64,000 bases of DNA from contig CAZLJE010000009.1 in assembly GCA_964559835.1 (NCBI GenBank), forward strand, positions 1-64,000, in the 5' to 3' direction. The position numbers and the translations under genes are program-made. This DNA is from DAISJI01 sp964559835 (GTDB lineage: Bacteria > Acidobacteriota > Terriglobia > Terriglobales > Acidobacteriaceae). The notes beneath the pieces were generated by a model. The model ran no database searches. It was not told the DNA's origin and saw nothing but the letters and a program-made list of their open reading frames with translations. Shown piece after piece: positions 59,657-64,000 of this stretch; within the stretch, counting starts at the first letter, position 1, and every line of letters starts with the position of its first letter.

Positions 59657-61768
59657 TTACTGTTGTATGCCCATCTGCGACAGGATGAAGGCATAATCGA
59701 AGGCGATCTCCTTCAGGTAATCGTAACGGCCTGACGAACCGCCGTGTCCCGCGGCCATGTTGGTCTTGAGCACGAGCGGGTTCGAGTCGGTCTTCAACGT
59801 CCGCAGCTTCGCCACATACTTCGCCGGCTCGTGGTACATCACCTGGCTGTCGTTGAAGCTGGTCTTCACCAGCATCGTCGGGTAAGCCTTCTTCTCCAGG
59901 TTGTCGTAGGGCGAGTACTTGCGCATGTACTCGTACTCTTCTTTCTTGTTCGGATTGCCCCACTCCTCGTATTCCGAGACCGTGAGCGGCAGGGAAGCGT
60001 CGAGCATGGTGTTGAGCACGTCGACGAACGGGACCTTGGCAATCACGATGTGGAAGAGATCAGGACGCATGTTGACCACCGCGCCCATCAGCAGACCGCC
60101 GGCGCTGCCGCCCTGGATGACCAGCTTGTCCTTTGACGTGTACTTCTGGGCAACCAGGAACTCGGCGGAATCGATGAAGTCGGTGAACGTGTTCATCTTG
60201 TTCATCATGCGGCCCTGGTCGTGCCACGGCTTGCCCATCTCGCCGCCGCCGCGGATGTGCGCGAGCGCGAAAGAGAAGCCGCGATCAAGCAGGGCGAGGA
60301 TGTTCGCGTTGAAAGCGTCGGGCATCGGCGCGCCGTAGGAGCCGTAGGCAGTGAGGAACATCGGGCGCGAGCCGTCCTTGACGAAGTCCTTGCGATAGAC
60401 GATCGCGATCGGGACCTTCGTGCCGTCCTTTGCCGTGGCCCAGAGCCGCTCGGAGGCATACTTGTTGGCGTCGTAGTTCGGGACTTCATACTGCTTGATC
60501 AGCTTCGAGGTGCGCGCAGTCGTGTCGTAATCGAAGACCGACGACGGCGTGACCATCGACTGATAGCTGTAGCGGAACAGTTTGGTGTCGTATACGCGGT
60601 TCGCGCTGGGAAACGCCGTGTAAACCGGTTCCGGATACGTGATACGGTGCGAAGCTCCGGACTTGAAGTCAACCACCGTCAGTTCCGGCAATCCGTGCTC
60701 GCGCTCCATGCGGACATAGAAGTCCTTGAACGCGTCGATTCCGGCGAGCATGACATCCGCGCGGTGGGGAACCAGTTCCTTCCAGTTCTTCTCCGATGGA
60801 TCGCTCACCGGCGCGGAGACGAGGCGGAAGTTGCGGCCCTTGTCGTTGGTACGGACCAGGAACTCGCTGCCATGATGGTCGACATCGTATTCGTGGTCCT
60901 GGCGGCGAGCGGCGATCATCTTCCAATTGCCAGCAGGAGATTTGGCATCGAGGAATTGCACTTCCGACGTTGTGTGCGATCCTGAACTCAGCAGCAGGTA
61001 AGCGCCGCTGCGCGTGCGCTCGACGCCGATGTTGAAGCGCTCGTCTTTCTCCTCGAATACGAGCGCGTCGTCTTTCGTCCCGATGGTGTGGCGGTAAAGA
61101 CGGTATTGCCGCTTGGCGGGATCCTCGACGGTGTAGAAGACGGTTTTGTTGTCCGCTGCCCAGGCGACGGAACCAGTCTTGTCGGCCACATGCTCCAGAA
61201 CCTGGCCGTTGCGCAGGTCCTTGATGTAGAGCTTGTATTGGCGGAAGCCGGTATTGTCGGTCGAGTAGGCGAGCAGGTTGCCATCGTCGGATGGACGCAA
61301 CGCGCCGACCGACATGAACTTCTCGCCTTTCGCCAATTCGTTCACGTCGAGATAAACCTGCTCGGGCGCGTCGAGCGTGGCCTTCTTCCGGCAGAGGATC
61401 GGGTACTGCTTTCCGGCCTCGACACGCGAATAATAGAAGTAGTCGCCTTCGCGATACGGCGGAGCGGCGTCGGTCTCCTTCACATGTCCGACGAGTTCCT
61501 TGTAGAGCGACTCCTGGAGACCTTCCGTGCCCTTCATCACCGACTCGGTGTAGGCGTTCTCGGCCTCGAGATAGGCCTTCACGTCGGGATTCGGCTTGTC
61601 GCGCAGCCAGAAGTACGGGTCGATGCGCTTATCGCCGTGGACGGTGACGTCCTTCGGATCGGTCTTGGCGATTGGAGGTTTGGCTTCGTTATCGGCGGCG
61701 ATGAGAGGGGCGGAAAGAACAGTGCTCATGAATAGAAAGGCGAAGACAACTAGAATCATCTTCTTCAT
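59657..61768 (-). CDS. secreted prolyl oligopeptidase family (S9A) serine peptidase
   Basis: 703 residues from ATG 61768; MKKMILVVFAFLFMSTVLSA is a signal peptide, and AGGAG precedes the ATG. KRIDPYFWLRDKPNPDVKAY opens the seven-blade propeller; the peptidase domain has nucleophile GGSAGGLLMGAVVNMRPDLF and His in AAGHGGSSGRYDYLKE. Closest in layout to oligopeptidase B, which cuts peptides after basic residues, but here exported. A palindrome at 61821 lies in its promoter region. Confidence 0.92.
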   Translation of the reverse strand: MKKMILVVFAFLFMSTVLSAPLIAADNEAKPPIAKTDPKDVTVHGDKRIDPYFWLRDKPNPDVKAYLEAENAYTESVMKGTEGLQESLYKELVGHVKETDAAPPYREGDYFYYSRVEAGKQYPILCRKKATLDAPEQVYLDVNELAKGEKFMSVGALRPSDDGNLLAYSTDNTGFRQYKLYIKDLRNGQVLEHVADKTGSVAWAADNKTVFYTVEDPAKRQYRLYRHTIGTKDDALVFEEKDERFNIGVERTRSGAYLLLSSGSHTTSEVQFLDAKSPAGNWKMIAARRQDHEYDVDHHGSEFLVRTNDKGRNFRLVSAPVSDPSEKNWKELVPHRADVMLAGIDAFKDFYVRMEREHGLPELTVVDFKSGASHRITYPEPVYTAFPSANRVYDTKLFRYSYQSMVTPSSVFDYDTTARTSKLIKQYEVPNYDANKYASERLWATAKDGTKVPIAIVYRKDFVKDGSRPMFLTAYGSYGAPMPDAFNANILALLDRGFSFALAHIRGGGEMGKPWHDQGRMMNKMNTFTDFIDSAEFLVAQKYTSKDKLVIQGGSAGGLLMGAVVNMRPDLFHIVIAKVPFVDVLNTMLDASLPLTVSEYEEWGNPNKKEEYEYMRKYSPYDNLEKKAYPTMLVKTSFNDSQVMYHEPAKYVAKLRTLKTDSNPLVLKTNMAAGHGGSSGRYDYLKEIAFDYAFILSQMGIQQ

Positions 61769-61820
61769 TGGATTCGAGGTCTCCTTCGGAGGATTCGCAG
61801 CGGGGACCGCCAACACGAGA

Positions 61821-61834
61821 TTACCGATCGGTAA
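61821..61834. promoter_or_regulatory. TTACCGATCGGTAA palindrome upstream of S9A peptidase
   Basis: A perfect 14-bp palindrome, TTACCGATCGGTAA, 53-66 bases before the S9A start codon. The ACCGATCGGT core resembles many TetR-family operators. No tetR gene is in the window. A second short palindrome ggggtacccc follows at 61849-61858. Confidence 0.5.
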
Positions 61835-61932
61835 ACCTTAGACAAAGGGGGTACCCCCCCCTACCCTGATACCACAGCTTGATTTCGCCTAAAACACTCA
61901 GGGATAGAGACTTAGGTGATTTTTGCAACCCA

Positions 61933-61954
61933 ATGGGTAACCCATGGGTAACCC
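61933..61954. repeat. tandem 11-mer atgggtaaccc x2
   Basis: atgggtaaccc occurs twice head to tail (61933-61943, 61944-61954), with the palindrome acccatgggt spanning the junction. It lies in the 509-base gap 61769-62277, which holds no gene I can support, only this repeat, the palindromes near 61821-61858 and a dispersed repeat at 62170-62222. Confidence 0.55.
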
Positions 61955-62169
61955 AAGCCGCCGCTGGGGTTCGGTTTAGGACAATCGCGTGTACCCTGCT
62001 CCAAGAACGATTACTCCTAAGTAACTCGCGACGAGGTGCACACAACAGCGTCCCACCGGACTGAGCGGCAGAGCCATACTCCCGCCGGGGTCAATGAGAG
62101 TCAAGCGATCCGGTCACCGATGCGTGTGACGAAGTATCGAATCGGGAACAAACAAACAAAAGGTCTCTG

Positions 62170-62222
62170 GACTCCGGCGCTCCTTCGCTGCGGTCGGTCG
62201 CGCCTGCGCTCGGGATGACAGG
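62170..62222. repeat. dispersed intergenic repeat, second copy
   Basis: The 16-mer cgctcgggatgacagg at 62207-62222 is identical to 8717-8732. Both copies follow similar ccttcg(c/a)tgcg text (62181-62191 and 8691-8701), so the repeat unit is about 40-45 bases. Orientation is the same in both places, and both lie 55-65 bases before a gene start. Confidence 0.65.
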
Positions 62223-62277
62223 TGGTATACTCGCGCGATTTTCGGTGTTGATCGTTGGGTCGCGATTGGAGGATGGG

Positions 62278-63480
62278 ATGAACCGCCGTACGATGCTGAA
62301 GACGACCGCGGGCGCAGGAGTGGCAGCTCTCGCGGCGCCGATGATGAACTTCGGCAGCTTTCAGGTATTCGCCGATACGCCTACAAAGTACTCGACACGT
62401 GCCGTTGACCTGGTGCAGCGCTCGACGGTGGTGGATATGCTGAATCCGTTGAGCTTGTACGCGGTGCTGGCGGGATTGACGGATCCCAAGGCACCGACCT
62501 GGTTCAGCGATCCGACATTGTTCACGGAAAAAGACTGGCAGCGGTTCAAGAACTCTGGATTCAACGTACTGCACATTGCAGTCGGAACGGGCGGGCCCGA
62601 TGCTTACGAAGGCACTTTGCGCTTCCTCGCTACCTGGAACGGGTTCATCGCCCATCACAGCGACTGGTTTATGCGCATCGATTCGCCGGAGCGGCTGGAG
62701 AGTGTCAAGAAATCAGGAAAACTGGGAATCATCCTGGGGCTGCAGAATTCCGAGCATTTTCGCAAGCCGGACGACGTCGATTACTTCTATTCGATCGGGC
62801 AGCGGGTCTCGCTCCTTACTTACAACAGTCGAAATCTGATCGGCACCGGATCGACGGAGCGGACCGACAGCGCCATTACGGATTTCGGAGTCTCGATCAT
62901 AGAGCGGATGAACAAAGTCGGAATGGCGGTGGACGTCGCGCACTGCGGCGATCTGACCTCGGCGGATGCGTGCACGGTGTCGAAGGCGCCGGTGCTGGTC
63001 ACACACTCGAACTGCCGCGCGCTGTGTCCGCACCCGCGGTGCAAGCCCGATGATGTGCTGAAGAAGGTTGCGGCGACGGGGGGCGTGATTGGAATCACCG
63101 GTGTGCGTCCGTTCGTGAAGAACACCGAGCCGACCACGGTCGAGGATGTCCTCAACCACTACGACCACGTAGCCAAACTGGTTGGTGTCGAGCACCTCGG
63201 AACGGGAAGCGATATTGGTATCGACGGCTACGATGCCTTGCCGGAGCCGATCCGGAAGAAACTTCACGCCGGTTACAAAGCGAGTTACGGGTTCCGCGAG
63301 AAGGACGACGTCGAAGGACTGGATCATCCGCAGCGAACGTATGACCTGGCGGAAGGCCTGATCCGGCGCGGGTATTCCGATGCGCAGATCGAAGGAATAC
63401 TGGGCGGGAATTTCAAACGCGTGCTGGCGCAGATATGGACGATGCGGGCCGCGGAGAAGGCGCCGGAGCGGGCGGGATAG
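62278..63480 (+). CDS. membrane dipeptidase-like (M19) protein with Tat signal
   Basis: 400 residues. NRRTMLKTTAGAGVAALAAP is a Tat-type signal (RRxxLK), implying export folded with its metals. M19 features: HYD-like VGVEHLGTGSDIGIDGYD, second-site VTHSNCRALCPHPR and VDVAHCGDL, and GILGGNFKRVLAQIW at the end. The N-terminal H-x-D metal pair of classical renal-dipeptidase-type enzymes is not seen; the position reads VVDMLNPLS. It may use a modified metal site. ATG 62278 has GGAGGATGGG upstream. Confidence 0.82.
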   Translation: MNRRTMLKTTAGAGVAALAAPMMNFGSFQVFADTPTKYSTRAVDLVQRSTVVDMLNPLSLYAVLAGLTDPKAPTWFSDPTLFTEKDWQRFKNSGFNVLHIAVGTGGPDAYEGTLRFLATWNGFIAHHSDWFMRIDSPERLESVKKSGKLGIILGLQNSEHFRKPDDVDYFYSIGQRVSLLTYNSRNLIGTGSTERTDSAITDFGVSIIERMNKVGMAVDVAHCGDLTSADACTVSKAPVLVTHSNCRALCPHPRCKPDDVLKKVAATGGVIGITGVRPFVKNTEPTTVEDVLNHYDHVAKLVGVEHLGTGSDIGIDGYDALPEPIRKKLHAGYKASYGFREKDDVEGLDHPQRTYDLAEGLIRRGYSDAQIEGILGGNFKRVLAQIWTMRAAEKAPERAG

Positions 63481-63490
63481 AATCTAACGA

Positions 63491-64000
63491 ATGCCGCCGA
63501 ATTGGAAAAGTATCCTTTCGATCCTGGACAGCTGTTGTGAAGCTTTCACGTTTCCCATGTTGGATAACGGATACGTGTATTTGGCAGCAACACGTCTGTC
63601 GTTGTATCGCTCAAGTGAAGATTGGGCGATGGTGATCGAGGTCTTTGGATTTTCGCCCCGTTCTGGCGTTCCAGATACTCACATTTACTCCTTCGCAAGC
63701 AGCCTTGCTCACCGTCAGCCGCCAGCAAACTTTGCAAGTCGCAAAGGGTATGACAACTACATCGCGAACAATCCGAACAACGAATCGCGGTTTATTTACC
63801 CTATGACTGAGGGACCTTGGATCGATGAGCAGAACACCGAATTTGTAGCTGTTGAGGCGAACAGAATCCAAGTGCGATCCGAAGACATTCGGATTCCCTC
63901 GTTCGATGAGTACAAACAGTACGGCATCGCGCTCGCTGAATCACCGCGAGTCCACATTTTCGAACTCTGCCGGTATCTGGCGGAGATCTCGCGTAAGGCT
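63491..64000 (+). CDS. conserved hypothetical protein, partial at window end
   Basis: Open from ATG 63491 to the window edge, at least 170 residues. SCCEAFTFPMLDNGYVYLAA, then WAMVIEVFGFSPRSGVPD and YNYI-like DNYIANNPNNESRFIYP, look like a well-conserved cytoplasmic protein of unknown function (DUF7003-like by memory, not verified). Codon use and GC content are lower than in neighbouring genes (about 52% by eye), suggesting transfer or a different expression class. Confidence 0.7.
   Translation, partial: MPPNWKSILSILDSCCEAFTFPMLDNGYVYLAATRLSLYRSSEDWAMVIEVFGFSPRSGVPDTHIYSFASSLAHRQPPANFASRKGYDNYIANNPNNESRFIYPMTEGPWIDEQNTEFVAVEANRIQVRSEDIRIPSFDEYKQYGIALAESPRVHIFELCRYLAEISRKA

Overview
The window looks like a chromosomal segment of a soil-type Acidobacteriota (Terriglobia; Koribacter-like). 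This is inferred from the high GC content, frequent GTG/TTG starts, the mix of secreted peptidases, a secreted GH38 mannosidase, PilZ and DUF2934 proteins, and the families of degenerate intergenic repeats. No species is assigned.

Layout. 1-13.1 kb: a partial GAF-GGDEF protein (minus), a RodZ-like membrane HTH protein, metK and ahcY, a GNAT-like orphan, a secreted orphan, an Smr protein, a SnoaL-like protein, the tldD/tldE protease pair, a PilZ protein and a NarL/LuxR regulator with an altered receiver site. 13.2-26.3 kb: tRNA-Ser(GGA) followed by a ~13 kb integrative element bounded by a 22-bp direct repeat of the tRNA 3' end. It carries a tyrosine integrase, a compact minus-strand operon with two large Ala/Gln-rich proteins and five small genes, HEPN-like and HIRAN proteins, a sigma-like factor, an excisionase-like HTH and several arrays of iterated short sites. 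It has no recognisable capsid, portal or terminase gene. 26.3-35 kb: a Fis-type HTH remnant, PPase plus CHAD protein, a secreted phosphodiesterase, then a lipid-related run (GT28-like glycosyltransferase, LpxH-like phosphoesterase, diacylglycerol kinase, Nudix). 35-38.4 kb: sulfite reductase plus siroheme genes. 38.4-44.6 kb: benzoate-CoA-ligase-like enzyme, GH38 mannosidase, LysR regulator. 44.7-52.6 kb: leuABCD, then metY-metX and a short-chain dehydrogenase. 52.6-64 kb: MscS channel, YggX, metallo-beta-lactamase-fold protein, ATP-grasp ligase, M28, S9A and M19 peptidases, and a partial unknown gene.

How the genes work together. Sulfite is reduced to sulfide by the siroheme enzyme at 35.3 kb. 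MetX and MetY use sulfide to make homocysteine. MetK and AhcY run the S-adenosylmethionine cycle. Both sulfur operons are preceded by short, untracked ORFs rich in Cys and/or Met codons, each followed by a strong intrinsic terminator just upstream of the first structural gene. In the metY-metX leader four segments can form mutually exclusive 1:2, 2:3 and 3:4 pairings, the architecture of ribosome-mediated attenuation. I regard this pair of Cys/Met leader-peptide attenuators as the most interesting system in the window; the tRNA-borne element with iterated sites and no virion genes is second.
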